Assembly (NCBI GenBank): GCA_038277395.1
Contig: CM076191.1
Coordinates: 26,875,373-26,939,372 of the forward strand
Direction: 5' to 3'
Source of the DNA: Dryocosmus kuriphilus
Lineage: Eukaryota; Arthropoda; Insecta; Hymenoptera; Cynipidae
DNA length: 64,000 nucleotides
Made by a program: the position numbers and the translations under genes. This document shows, piece after piece, positions 1 to 10,252 of the stretch. Positions within the stretch are counted from its first letter, which is position 1, and each line of letters begins with the position of its first letter. The notes below the pieces were generated by a model. The model was given only the letters and a program-made list of their open reading frames with translations, did no database searches and had not been told where the DNA came from.

Positions 1-77
1 TCCCATTTGACTTTATCAAACGCCACGCAACAAATAACTCTGACAGTGATTAGACTGAACCACAGTGCATCACAGAA

Positions 78-1394
78 ATGGACTCCCCCGCACAAACCCG
101 CGCTTCAACGGAAGGAAGCCCGATTGATTTACTCAAGGCAATCGAGGAAATCAGGAATAGCATAAGCAAGTTAGTTATCAGTCAATCAACAGCAACGGAA
201 AATATTTCTATATTATCCAAGGAAAATGAAAAAAGAATGGAAGAAGGAAAAGAAATATTAGCGAGAATCGGAATAAAAAGTAACATTCTGACAGGCACCG
301 AAGAAATAAACGAAGGAAGGATAACAGAAGACCAAGAGTCTGAGGCAGAACATGCTAGGTTGAGATGGAGAAGCAGATACGAACCCACTGCAAGGAACCA
401 ACAGTCATTAGAACCTCATCAAGTGTCACGCTTGCCCGAAGGGATACCGGCCAAAGACATCATTAGAGCTATCAAACCCATTAATGGACAAGACGACATG
501 GGCGTGGAGGACTTCATAAAAACCGTAATGAGAACAAAAACCCAATGCTCTCAACCACAATTACTACTTGATTTTATCCTAGCAGAGAAAATCACCGGTA
601 ATGCGGACAAGGCAATACGTTACACCCCTATAAATACTTTCAATGATCTATACGAAGCCTTAAGACAAAACTTAAAACAGACAGGCTCAACCTTATCAAT
701 CAAAAGTAGAATGGAGTCATGTAGACAGGGTCCGAACGAAACCATTCAGAACTTTTCATTACGCTTTAAACAGATATTAAATGAACTGAATTACGCAGTA
801 CAGGCATCCTCAACAGGAACCGAAAGACGGCTCAGATTAAAGATTGAGGAAAAAGAGGCGATTAACCGATATATGTTAAACCTAAGGCGAGAAATCGGAA
901 TCCAAGTGCGAGCAATGAAACCAGCAACACTAATGGAGGCCCAGAAAGAGGCAGCAGAGTATGAAACTTGGTTAAAAGAATCACAACCAATCAGAAATAC
1001 GCCAATGGCACCCCGACCAACCCCCAGGTTTACGCAAAGACCCATACTGCCTCCTAGAATAAACGCCAACACAACAGCCGCCGCTGGGGCGAAAGCTTTA
1101 AACCAAACTCTACCATTGGCAGAAAGAGCAAAATTATCATGCCACAAGTGCGGTAAATTAGGCCACTTCGCTTCCCAGTGCCTCCACAGACAAAATTTTC
1201 AGCACGGACAATCCCAAACAAGACCACCGCAAGTAAGAAATATCCAAGAGGAGGAATGTTTAGAGAACCAGGAGATGACAGAAGAAGAGATCCTGGAACA
1301 CGAAAATTATCTGGAGCAAGCAGAATTAATACAGTCTCCGGAAAGCTACAGTCCATTAGGGGAAGAGGATGTAGAGGAGACTACAGATTATTAG
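78..1394 (+). CDS. gag: Gag polyprotein of the errantivirus-like element
   Basis: A 438-codon open frame that would build the particle and bind genomic RNA. A CX2CX4HX4C zinc knuckle (CHKCGKLGHFASQC) sits at about residues 355-368, the usual place for a nucleocapsid near the C-terminus. The central part (about residues 120-310), with the 'ETIQNFSLRFKQILNEL' stretch, resembles the capsid region of Ty3/gypsy Gag proteins. The N-terminal 100 residues are charged and probably coiled coil. The frame is uninterrupted. It overlaps the protease frame, which is -1 relative to gag, so Pol would be made as a Gag-Pol product by frameshifting. The start at 78 is the first ATG after the leader and gives the full frame. 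Confidence 0.9.
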   Translation: MDSPAQTRASTEGSPIDLLKAIEEIRNSISKLVISQSTATENISILSKENEKRMEEGKEILARIGIKSNILTGTEEINEGRITEDQESEAEHARLRWRSRYEPTARNQQSLEPHQVSRLPEGIPAKDIIRAIKPINGQDDMGVEDFIKTVMRTKTQCSQPQLLLDFILAEKITGNADKAIRYTPINTFNDLYEALRQNLKQTGSTLSIKSRMESCRQGPNETIQNFSLRFKQILNELNYAVQASSTGTERRLRLKIEEKEAINRYMLNLRREIGIQVRAMKPATLMEAQKEAAEYETWLKESQPIRNTPMAPRPTPRFTQRPILPPRINANTTAAAGAKALNQTLPLAERAKLSCHKCGKLGHFASQCLHRQNFQHGQSQTRPPQVRNIQEEECLENQEMTEEEILEHENYLEQAELIQSPESYSPLGEEDVEETTDY

Positions 1395-1651
1395 TCGACA
1401 CCGGAGCTGCCATAAATATAATAAAAGAAAATGCAATTCCCCAGGAAGTAAATAAGATTAAATATTCCAAGAAATTTCAGATGGGAAATGACAACCGAGA
1501 ATCCCATGAAGCAGTATACTTAAATTACTTTGGAAAATCCCACTCATTCCACGTAGTGGACCAAAATTTCCCGTTGCCCGAGGATGGAATTTTAGGGCTG
1601 CCATTCTTCAAAAAATTCTCTAGATACGCCATAACACCAACAATGCGGTAA
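1178..1651 (+). pseudogene. pol: Pol fragment: aspartic protease domain
   Basis: This frame overlaps the end of gag and carries a retroviral aspartic protease. The active-site triad D-T-G occurs in LLVDTGAAINII at about residues 74-76 of the open frame, and a flap/hydrophobic motif GILGLPFF lies about 60 residues later. The protease would cleave Gag and Gag-Pol during particle maturation. The ATG at 1178 is probably not used; expression would come by -1 frameshift from gag. The frame ends at a stop at 1649-1651, and the rest of Pol resumes in another frame from about 1702, so this copy of pol is broken here. Confidence 0.85.
1193..1199 (+). promoter_or_regulatory. Candidate -1 ribosomal frameshift heptamer (A AAT TTT)
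   Basis: The seven bases AAATTTT fit the X XXY YYZ rule exactly in the gag frame (codons AAT TTT at 1194-1199) just after the zinc knuckle. The pol frame is -1 to gag and is already open here. I did not establish a downstream pseudoknot or stem, so the function is inferred from position and frame only. Confidence 0.5.
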
Positions 1652-1701
1652 TCGAAAAAACGAAACTACCACTACACGATGACGGAGAATTCGTAGCACC
1701 G

Positions 1702-2253
1702 ATGGAAGCTAAAATATGTAGAATTAAGAGTAATGAAAATCATACAGATATTTGGATAGAGAAGCAAAGTAATATTTCTGACGGATTATACACAGCTAAA
1801 AACAAAGAAATACAAGTACCATTCTTCAACTACTCAGAACAACCAACCAAAGTGCCTGAGGAAATTAAATACGAAAAGGTAAAATCAATAAAGATCTCCC
1901 CATTCAAATCTGAAAAAATAAAAGGAAACACCCACGATGAACTAGAACAACTACAAAAACTATTAGAAACCTGTAAAATAAACCACATTGAAAAAGAAAA
2001 CCAACAGACAATAAAGAAAATCATTTCAAAACACAAAAAGGCATACGTACTACCTGGAGATCCACTACCTTGCACAGCGCTAACTGAGCACGAAATCACT
2101 TTAAACTCGGGTAAGGTAATAAACTTAAAATCACACAAACTACCCGAAAGACACAAAGAATTCGCTCTGGAAGAAACGCAAAAACTTTTGGACAAAGGAA
2201 ATAATAAAACATTCACAATCCCCATTCAACTCTCCATTGTGGATTGTACCTAA
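1702..2253 (+). pseudogene. pol: Pol fragment: protease-RT linker and start of reverse transcriptase
   Basis: An open frame in a different phase from the protease and from the main reverse transcriptase segment. It is rich in Lys and Glu. Near its end is a stretch of the type LPERHKEFALEETQKLLDKG, which matches the conserved region just before the first RT motif in Ty3/gypsy elements. The following RT frame (2237 onward) starts with WIVPKKGEKLRMVIDYR, so the join is a frameshift at about 2200-2250. No catalytic residues lie in this piece. Confidence 0.75.
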
Positions 2254-3298
2254 AAAAGGAGAAAAATTACGAATGGTCATAGATTACAGGCAGATCAACA
2301 AAGACACAGACCAAGACGCATACCCGTTACCAGTAATCGACGATATATTGGATCAACTCGGGAAAGCGAAATTCTTTTCTGCCCTCGACCTAAGTGCAGG
2401 TTTCCATCAAATACCGATGAAGGAGGAGTGTAAAAAGTATACCGCGTTCTCGACACAACAAGGACACTTTGAATATAATAGAATGCCCTTCGGCCTGAAA
2501 AACGCTCCAGCCACATTCCAAAGAATGATGGATAGAGCATTCCATGGACTCATTGGAAAACACTGCCTAGTATATATCGATGACATAGTAATATTTGGAA
2601 GTACAATCCAGGAACATAATAACAACCTTGAACTCGTGCTGCAACGCATTATCGATTTAGGATTAAAATTGGAACCGACGAAATGCGAATATTTAAAACC
2701 GGAACTGGAATACCTAGGACACATTATAACAAAAGACGGAGTAAAACCGAATAACGAAAAAATCCAGAAAATCTTCGATTTTAAACAATTAAAAACAATA
2801 AAAGACATCCAATCTTTCCTTGGTTTAACCGGCTATTATAGGAAATTCATAAAAAATTTCTCCACTATCGCTAAACCCCTAACACTACTAACACAAAAAG
2901 AAACACCATTTAATTGGACGCCGAACTGTGAAAAGGCCTTCCAATCCCTGAAAACTGCTTTGACATCCGCACCAGTGTTGAAATTCCCAGATTTTAATAA
3001 ACAATTTGTCTTGACGACCGATGCTTCCAACTTCGGACTAGGGGCAGTCCTTTCTCAAGAAGGGCACCCATGCCTGTTCATCTCAAGAACTCTGAATAAG
3101 GCCGAACAAAATTACACAACTAGCGAAAAAGAACTGCTAGCAATAGTATGGGCCGTCAAACGTTTAAGACAATATTTACTAGGGAAAAAATTCACCATAC
3201 AAACCGATCACAAGGCATTAATCTGGCTGCATAACGTAAAGGACCCTAGCTCCCCGCCTACTGAGGTGGAGACTAAGACTCGAAGAATACGTTTATGA
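2237..3298 (+). pseudogene. pol: Pol fragment: reverse transcriptase and RNase H
   Basis: Contains nearly the whole polymerase: fingers motif MVIDYRQIN, the FSALDLSAGFHQIP motif, MPFGLKNAPATFQ and the catalytic YIDD box (residues 113-116). RNase H follows with D262 in TTDASNFGLGAVL, E299 in TTSEKELLAIVWA and D324 in QTDHKAL, all in the usual spacing. It would copy the RNA genome into DNA in cytoplasmic particles. The frame breaks at about 3250, inside RNase H: the expected continuation (RWRLRLEEYVYEIEYLKGKE type) is present but in another frame. So motifs are intact while the reading frame is not. Confidence 0.9.
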
Positions 3299-3818
3299 AA
3301 TAGAATACCTAAAGGGTAAGGAGAATAAGGTAGCAGATTGTCTGTCTAGACTCTTTCCCATTAACAGCAAAGATATAGGACAAGTATTTGCTATAACGAA
3401 AGACTCCCTGCTCCAAGCAATGGAAAGCGCAGGGATAGCAGAGAAAGAAGAAGAAGAAACAGATCTAGAAGACCTATTACCGGAAATAGAGATATTCGAC
3501 ACTCCAGTAATTAGAGAAGACAGGATCCTACAGGGAGAAGACAAAATAAAATTACCAGACAGAGTAACGAGAGAACCTTCGCCCGAAACAAACTCAGAGA
3601 AGGAAGAGGAACCAGATAAACAACCCGAATCAGAAAATTTATATACCGACTTCATGCAATGGCGATTAAACCCTATTCCAGGAAAAATCAAAGTAAAACC
3701 CAACGCAGTAGGAAAACTCTGGAGAACATTGAAAAGAGAAGACCTACCGGAATTTAATGAGGAACAATGGCTAAGAAAATTAGGCCAACTCATAGAAGAA
3801 ATACTAGCAAAAAACTGA
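3257..3818 (+). pseudogene. pol: Pol fragment: RNase H end and connection to integrase
   Basis: In this frame the sequence reads through the last RNase H strand and the conserved VADCLSRL tail at about 3330-3355, then an acidic linker of about 140 residues rich in Glu, Asp and Pro up to 3818. The linker has no recognisable domain. Another frame change at about 3770-3818 leads into the integrase frame, so the fragment is bounded by frameshifts on both sides. Confidence 0.75.
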
Positions 3819-4762
3819 CTATTATACGCATCCGTATAGGAGACCCCCTAATTTCCCCATTGGAAAAGGAGCTACTCCAAGAAATGCTAGAATTTTTATC
3901 AATATTTTACCCACAAAACACATTCTCATTATGTTTCGTTAACACGAGAGAACTGACGAAAGAAGAAAGGGAAACAATCGTGAAAGAAGCACATGCGAGC
4001 CACATGGGTGAGCAGAACACTCTAGAAAAGGCACAAAAACTAGGACACTGGATTAACATGGAAAATGATGTTAAAAAATACGTGAAACATTGTCCGATTT
4101 GCCAACTTAACAAAACGACGAGAATTAAATATCAAATGGAAAGTGTAATTCCCGACATCCCTCTAAAACCAAATGATAAAATAGCTATGGATATTTATGG
4201 ACCTTTACCAGAAACACTTAAAGGTAATAAATACATACTAAGTATACAAGACCGTTTAACCACATATACGGTACTCCTCCCTCTAAAAAACGAAACCACC
4301 AAAGACATAATTGAGCAATTAATAGACCACTATATATATACTTTCGGAGCCCCGAAGACAATACTAACCGATCAAGGCCAAAATTTCATTTCCGACCTGA
4401 TGCAACAATTCGAAGAAACCCTCAAAATACAACATATAAAAACAACCGCTTTCCACCCACAATCAAACGGGAACATCGAGAGGATGCATTCGACTTTAGG
4501 AAATCTGATCAAAACATCTATGACAGGAAATAACAGGGAATGGGACGACAACTTGAAATTCATAAATTTCGTGATAAACACGACAAAAAACCAAACCACT
4601 GGATTCTCGCCTTTTGAACTCACATTCGGACGAGAACCCAATCTACCGTCAACCATCCAACAAAACCCAAAGATAACCTACCAAGAGCTAATTATAAAAA
4701 TGGAAAAAGAAACACGAGATAAACTTAGCAAAAGTCAGAGAAAGAATCAGCGTAGAAAATGA
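3767..4762 (+). pseudogene. pol: Pol fragment: integrase core
   Basis: Carries the N-terminal zinc-binding HH-CC region (HASHMG ... GHW ... CPIC at about residues 76-112) and the catalytic D,D-35-E triad: D142 in AMDIYGP, D202 in ILTDQGQNF and E238 in NGNIERMH, with exactly 35 residues between the second and third. It would insert the cDNA into host chromosomes. The frame starts after a frameshift in the linker and ends at 4762, before the C-terminal GPY/F module, which is found in another frame from 4848. Confidence 0.88.
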
Positions 4763-4847
4763 AAAGACAAAAAAGTACCTCGATTCAAGAATCAACAAAA
4801 ACACCACCCATTGTATAAGGTGAACCAGTTGGTTAAAGTAAAAAATA

Positions 4848-5072
4848 ATGCAAAAAAACAACAACAAACTAGACCCTCCTTGGAAAGGCCCTTATAAAAT
4901 AATCGACATTTTGAACAGTAATAACAACTTAAAATTATTAGCGAAAAATAAGGTGGTACAAGTCCACATTGATAACGTTATGCCTTATTTTTCAGATGAA
5001 GATCAGCACGTTATTACTAGCAATGATAGTCCTTGCCAGGGCCCAAGTGAAAATCGAGCCACTGACAACTAA
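4848..5072 (+). pseudogene. pol: Pol fragment: integrase C-terminal GPY/F module
   Basis: The short frame contains PPWKGPYKIIDIL followed by VVQVHIDNVMPYF, which matches the GPY/F module at the C-terminus of Ty3/gypsy integrases. It is out of frame with the integrase core that ends at 4762. Its last part overlaps the start of the env-like frame, as is common in errantiviruses. Confidence 0.75.
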
Positions 5073-5394
5073 TCTATATAAAGAGGAACTCGGTTTAGCC
5101 ACCATCTACGAAGAACGATGGACACTAATAATCGGAATTAATCTTACCAATACCTACGAGAGAATGTACACTATTAATAAACTAAAAGATTTCATAACCC
5201 AAAATTGCGATCAAAATTGCCCAATTAGAAGCACTATCGATAGTATGATCCACAGATACGACCGATTAAAAACAAAAGAAATCTTACTACATAATATAAT
5301 GGGTAAAACTAGATTCAGAAGAGGTTTATTTAATTTCGTGGGAGACATTTCGAAAACACTTTTCGGGACACTATCCCAAAAACGACATAGATAA
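4996..5394 (+). pseudogene. env: Env-like protein, N-terminal fragment
   Basis: Errantivirus envelope-like frame. The likely start is the ATG at 4996, ten codons into the open frame, because it is followed at once by a hydrophobic signal-peptide-like stretch (KISTLLLAMIVLA) and a polar residue suited to signal cleavage. A basic RFRR motif, of the kind recognised by furin-like proteases, is followed by a glycine- and phenylalanine-containing segment resembling the fusion-peptide region of insect errantivirus and baculovirus F-type proteins. The frame ends at 5394 and the rest continues in another frame from about 5400, so this copy is broken just after that segment. No intact product is expected. 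Confidence 0.75.
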
Positions 5395-5437
5395 GGTTAA
5401 CCACGAATTTGACCAAATTTACTCAGATAACAAGAAA

Positions 5438-6748
5438 GTGTCTGAGATTGTCAAAAACAATACAAAAGTTATTAAGCTAATCCTCGATAGTTCTTCACAA
5501 GATATGAGAAGCCTTAATAACAACTTAATAATCGAAAACCAACTAGTGAAACAATTAGCCAACGCGTCAAACGAAGATAAAAGGCTGTCAGTATTACGGG
5601 ACAAAATAACGACATTAGAGATTTTCATCACTGAAATGAGCGAAGACCTGTCAACCGCTCTAAACGCAATTAACATCGGTAAACATGGTATGATGATCGA
5701 GCCCACAATAGTCACACCCGCGATAATGAGAGCAACTATTCAGGAATTTGAAACCCAGCACAAGACGAGATACCACTTCGAAGGACAAGAAACAAATTAC
5801 CAAAGAATAATTGACTCAGCGGATATCAGCATACTCACAAAAACAGATTCTTTAATATACTTTATAAAATTACCAATATTAAAAAATGAAATCCTAACCA
5901 TCGAAAGAATAATACCTCTCCCAAACAAACAAAAGGATGGGGTTTTTACAAGCATCATATTAGACCACGAATATCTTCTTACGGGAAGGTACATCTACGT
6001 ACCAACCGACAAAGAAAGCCTAAGTAAATGTAAGCTAGTGGAAGGAATCAAGATATGTAAGAGACAACAACCAAACTTTTTAACTCATCAACAAAACACC
6101 TGTGATGCTAGTCTCCTCAGAACCCAATCAAAAAATAAATGCAAGCTAGGAACATTCTTGCTACAGCCAGAAACCTACATACCAATCACAAATGGATATC
6201 TAGCAATATTCACCGAAACCGAACAAATCGACTTGATTTGCCCTAATCATCCAATAGATTCCCAAACCATTAATGTTGGAACATTTATAATAACCGGACA
6301 CGATTGCAAAATCATGTCACCAAGAATATCATTGAACATTATGAACAACGACCTAAACGTTACCCGAACAATAAAACTAAACTTGACGTACGACACAGAC
6401 ATACCAGATATGACCTTAATAAAAAATAAGATGATCTTACTACCGAACGTCATTGACCCAGACACGTTACGAAACACACACCTTAGCCTAGAAAACGCCG
6501 AAAACATTTTAGAAACAATTTCGAGTCACCACCGAATTCAAACATGGAAAGAAAATGCTCTAGACTGGCTGCGATATCTAGGATATATATCTTTAGGCAT
6601 AATCACTTTCTTAACTATGTATAAAATAGGAATATTCAACGCCGTAATTGACCTTGTAAAACGTCTAATAGGTAATTGCTATACGAATTGTAGTTTCGGA
6701 AAACAAAGCCAATACTGTACACCGACAAGAAGCGATCCCAATGACTAA
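5438..6748 (+). pseudogene. env: Env-like protein, C-terminal fragment with membrane anchor
   Basis: A 436-codon frame continuing the envelope-like protein after a frameshift. It has a heptad-like helical region at the start (roughly residues 1-90), many cysteines in the middle (for example SKCKLVEGIKICKRQ and NKCKLGTFLL), and one strong transmembrane stretch near the C-terminus (about residues 378-400, YISLGIITFLTMYKIGIF) followed by a short tail. This layout fits a class I fusion subunit of the insect errantivirus type. The ATG at 5438 is unlikely to be a true start. Confidence 0.75.
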
Positions 6749-6822
6749 TACCAATATCTCCGTACCAAAATCAATCACGCCTAGATCCTTAAAGTTTTAA
6801 GTTTTTAGGGACTAAAAACAGT

Positions 6823-6835
6823 CCAAAAAGGGGGC
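6823..6835 (+). other. Polypurine tract before the 3' LTR
   Basis: A run of A then G (aaaaaggggg) ends one base before the TG that opens the LTR. This is the expected plus-strand primer of an LTR retrotransposon. Confidence 0.8.
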
Positions 6836-7022
6836 TGTAATATAGCCACAGGCTTACAGCCAATTTAGATAAGCAACACGTATATATAGGGGGCATTAGG
6901 CCCACAACAGCAGTTCTAATTCTGTCTAGCTATTGTACGCACGTGTGAATAAAGACCAGTGATATCTCTTCAGAGATATCACGCCTTTTTAAAAAGTACC
7001 CAGTGTATTTTTCAGTGTAACA
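6836..7022 (+). repeat. 3' LTR (short), with TATA box and poly(A) signal
   Basis: Begins TGTAATATAGCC immediately after the purine tract. It contains a TATA-like tatatata at about 6882-6889 and AATAAA at 6949-6954. The right boundary is set at the first plausible ...TGTAACA end (7022) and is uncertain because the other LTR is not available for comparison. An 11-bp perfect hairpin (6959-6969 with 6972-6982, two-base loop) lies just downstream of the poly(A) signal. Confidence 0.6.
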
Positions 7023-7518
7023 TGCGAATGGTCGAGAAAATTAACAATTCAATCTCAGGGCTGAGATGGGAATTAAGGCGCAGCGGTACAGCTTTTTATG
7101 TTTTTAATGTTCTTTTTTCAGATGCAGGATTTCATACAATGACAGAGAGCATCGTCGGTTATTTTTGGTGATCCAAGGTAAAAATGTGTACAAATGCGTA
7201 ATTTTGAAATTTATTTTTTTATGCGATAATTTAGTATTTAAAGTAAAAGTTTAATAAAAGATAATCTCGAAAAACTGAAGAAAGAAGAAGTAAGGAGATT
7301 TGAACACATCGGGGGTCATCTGACATATTTAGAAAGAGTGCGAGGTTATTGGGAACCGTTACACTGCGATACGCCATCTCGTGAGAAAAATTTGAACTAA
7401 TAAGAGTAGGTTCGTTTTCTATGCATACAATGTAAACACCTTATAAATAAACCGAGCAAAATTGTTTTTACATTCATTTAAAGCGTTAAAAAAAAGTTTT
7501 TGAAAAAAGTTTGGAAAA
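7023..7518. other. Spacer between LTR and ISL2EU-like element
   Basis: AT-rich sequence with a small GC-balanced part at 7280-7390. I see no gene. The left end of the ISL2EU-like element probably lies here, but I could not find a terminal repeat pair. Confidence 0.4.
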
Positions 7519-9527
7519 ATGGAGCCAGGTGAGTTGGGTGTAAAATTTCTTCCCAAACCGTCGAAAAGTAAAATATATTGCTCGGTTTTTGGCTGTAGTT
7601 CAAAAGCTTGTGAGAATCCTGAATTAAGTTTTCATCACTTTCCTGATATCGGAAAAATAAAAGTGAATCATGTTAATAAATTTGGAGAAATAGAAATAAT
7701 TGACAGAAGGTTACTCTGGGAGAGAGTTTTAAGAATGGGTAAGAAGGTTACAAAAAGTATGCGAGTTTGTTCACTTCATTTCAAACAAGATGACTACACA
7801 ATGTTTGCATCTTATATAGGTATGTAAATGTCAATTAATATAATAAAATGCATAAATATTACCGAACAGATTTATAAAAAAAAATAATTTCTTTTGAATT
7901 TAACTTACTAGTTTTGGGAGTCTAATGTGAAAGTTACAATGTAGTAAAAAGAATTTTTGTACAATATTTATTTAAAACATTTGTGGTATTGGGACTAGAT
8001 TGAATTTAAGGACTACTTTTTCTTTGGCATTTTACTCAGGGGATTGATTAATAAAATTTCTTATTTCACTTTTTCTCGTGTCACTTTTTCACAATAAAAT
8101 TCTCACAGCAGCTTAATAAATTTTTTTCTAAATCTTTTCATTTAAATTATAAATTAGCATTTCTATAATTACAAAATCACATTAATTTAGAAACAAAGTT
8201 TAAATGCTTTATTTAGATTTTCCTGTTGGAGCAAGATTTTTGAAAACGACCGCTGTTCTATCAGTAAATTTGCCACAATCCAGCATTGAACCTGCTAAAT
8301 TATTATCAGATACACAAATATGTAAAAGACAGGAACGCCTGGAAAATCGTCTTCAAAAGGTGTATTTGAATGTGACTGAAGAACAGAAAACGTGTGACTG
8401 TATGTTTGATACAAGGGATAATGCTGTTGCTGACGTTGTAAAAAATCGAAATTCAAACAATGAAGAAGTTGATAATAATGTAATTGAGGCAGAGAACAAT
8501 GCACATCTTGATAAGGAACCTACTCTGGAAGAAAAGCCTACAGAATCATTCGAAGAAAAGCCTACAGAATCATCCGAAGAAAAAACTTTCAATGACTTTG
8601 GAGTTCAAGTAAAAGCTGACGATTTAGTATACAATTATTTTATCAATTTTTTGAAAACTGATAAGCAATTAAGCACTGCCACTGGAATCCAAACGCATGA
8701 ATTGTTTGGGAGAATTGTTGCTGCTGTTGAGATTGCTGCGCCACAGTTTAAAATCTATGTTGGTATACTCACTATTCGCGACAGAGTTTTACTGACCTTT
8801 ATGAAACTCAAACAAAATTTAGCTTACGCGTTTCTATCTATTTTATTTCCGACGGTCACTGAAAGATATTGCACAGACATTGTTTGTAACATGATAGATA
8901 TTTTTAAATGAAGTTTTAAAAACAGCAATTCATTTTCCTTCTTCAGACGAAATTTTAAGAAACATGCCATACTGTTTTGAGAACTATTCTGACACTCGAT
9001 TTATTTTAGATTGCACTGAGATTGAGATTCAACGGCCAAAGAAACTTTGCTGCCAAATAACAACTTACTCGCACTACAAAAGTAGACATACTCTGAAATT
9101 CATGACAGTGGTCACTCCAGGTGGAATAATATCCTTCGTTAGTAAAGCGTACGGAGGCAGAGCGTCTGACAAAGCAATTTTTGAACAAAGTGGTTTATTA
9201 ACACATCTAGAAAGAGGCAAATCAATAATGGTAGATAAGGATTTCTTGATCGAAGAAACGTGTTCCGAATATCACGTTAAACTTGTCAGGCCAGCATTCC
9301 TTAGAGGTACTAATCAATTTTCAGAAACTGATGCTTCAGAAACTACGGATATTGCGAGTGCAAGAGTACACGTGGAAAGATTAAACCAAAGATTAAAGGT
9401 GTTTGAAATTTTGGGCACAAAAATGGCCTCGTGTCTTGTACCAAAATGTGAGAAAATTATGACTATTCTATCTGCCATAGTAAATTTAAGTTCGCCTATT
9501 TTTAAAGATGATACGTTTCATTCATAA
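7519..9527 (+). pseudogene. THAP-domain DDE_Tnp_4 transposase (ISL2EU/IS5-like), frameshifted
   Basis: Exon 1 (7519-7819) encodes a THAP zinc finger: C21-X4-C26, C84-X2-H87 in CSLHF, with the family's tryptophan and HHFP motif. It ends at a GTATGT donor. Exon 2 starts after the AG at 8215-8216 and joins in phase, giving a TTAVLSVNLP-like continuation usual for this family. Then come an acidic linker with a repeated EKPTESxEE unit, the helix-turn-helix before the transposase (about 8690-8880) and the DDE core. Catalytic residues are visible: D in LDCTEIEI, D in MVDKDF and E in VHVERLNQR (residues 16, 91 and 138 of the last frame). The frame breaks at an A run at 8906-8908; one A fewer restores continuity. 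The product would cut and paste the element. It may be a decayed copy or a homopolymer error. Confidence 0.82.
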
Positions 9528-9706
9528 TAATGTTAAAAACAGTAAGATGTTTGTTAAAAAAACGTTTCATAGATTTTATATAAGCGTATATTTTATAAAA
9601 TCATAAGCTGCTTCATGTTTGTTATTTAAATGTTTAAATAATTGTTATTTCTATTGTAAGATATACGCAATAAATAAACTGTTCATTTTGCTTTAATCTT
9701 TATACT

Positions 9707-10252
9707 TTATTCTGCAACGCCTTCCTTAATACAAACATGATGCAGCATTGTATTAAAATAAACATCTTTTAAAAATGTCAACATATTTCTTGCATATTCC
9801 GAATTAAATTCTATTTCTATTACACGAAAGGATTGATCGAAGGACGCAAACAACATAAAGTCCGTTTTCGTTAAATTCAGGACCGCCATTCCCAGCTGAG
9901 CTTGAGCGTAATAATGACTGTTTTCTTTTAATGTGAAATTATCATTCAAGTACTTGCTTTGAGTTTTGCCAGCGAATGGGCACTTAATTTCTATTAATTT
10001 CTTGGTGGCTCTGTTCTCGTCGAGAGTTACACCATCCGGACTATACCCTAATCACGGATTTTCAGGTGGTACAATCAAACCTAGTTGTATAACTTTAGCA
10101 TTTGTTGTATATTCGTAAACCTTTCTAGCATTAGGTTCCTCTTCGATGCCGTACTTCATGCGTGCAGTTGGTTTAAACGGCTTTGGGAAAAAATATTTTA
10201 GTGACTTTTGCTCCCAATTAGCTTTTTTATTGTTTATATACAGGGTGGCCAC
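9707..10252 (-). pseudogene. YqaJ-type viral recombinase/exonuclease, truncated, one in-frame stop
   Basis: Minus-strand frame facing the transposase gene. It shows the YqaJ nuclease pattern in order: MKYGIEEEPNARKVYEY, then GLIVPPENP, then an SPDGV motif, then LIEIKCP, then YYAQAQLGMAVLN and a C-terminal FLKDVYF. The SPDG aspartate and the E-x-K of IEIKCP are the expected metal-binding catalytic residues. A TGA at 10052-10054 interrupts the frame between ENP and LGYSPDG, where the family usually has Trp, consistent with a single TGG to TGA change. The 5' end is cut at 10240/10241 by the end of another element, so the first four codons of the open frame are foreign. ISL2EU elements are known to carry a YqaJ gene beside the transposase, which explains the pairing. 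Confidence 0.78.

Larger units (their letters stand above)
1..7022 (+). mobile_element. Errantivirus-like (Ty3/gypsy) LTR retrotransposon, 5' LTR outside window
   Basis: Gag, pol and env-like reading frames follow each other in retroviral order and end at a purine tract and a short LTR. Domain order in pol is protease, reverse transcriptase, RNase H, integrase, which is the Ty3/gypsy order, and the third frame after integrase is typical of insect errantiviruses. The first 77 bases look like the 5' untranslated leader; no 5' LTR or convincing tRNA primer site is visible, so the left end lies outside the window. Pol changes frame about five times and env once, so this copy is not expected to be functional unless many of these are sequencing indels. 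Base composition is A-rich on the coding strand, as usual for this group. Confidence 0.93.

Noticed and set aside
1..77. tRNA primer-binding site for the LTR element
   Set aside because: I could not find a convincing complement to a tRNA 3' end; the site probably lies before the window.
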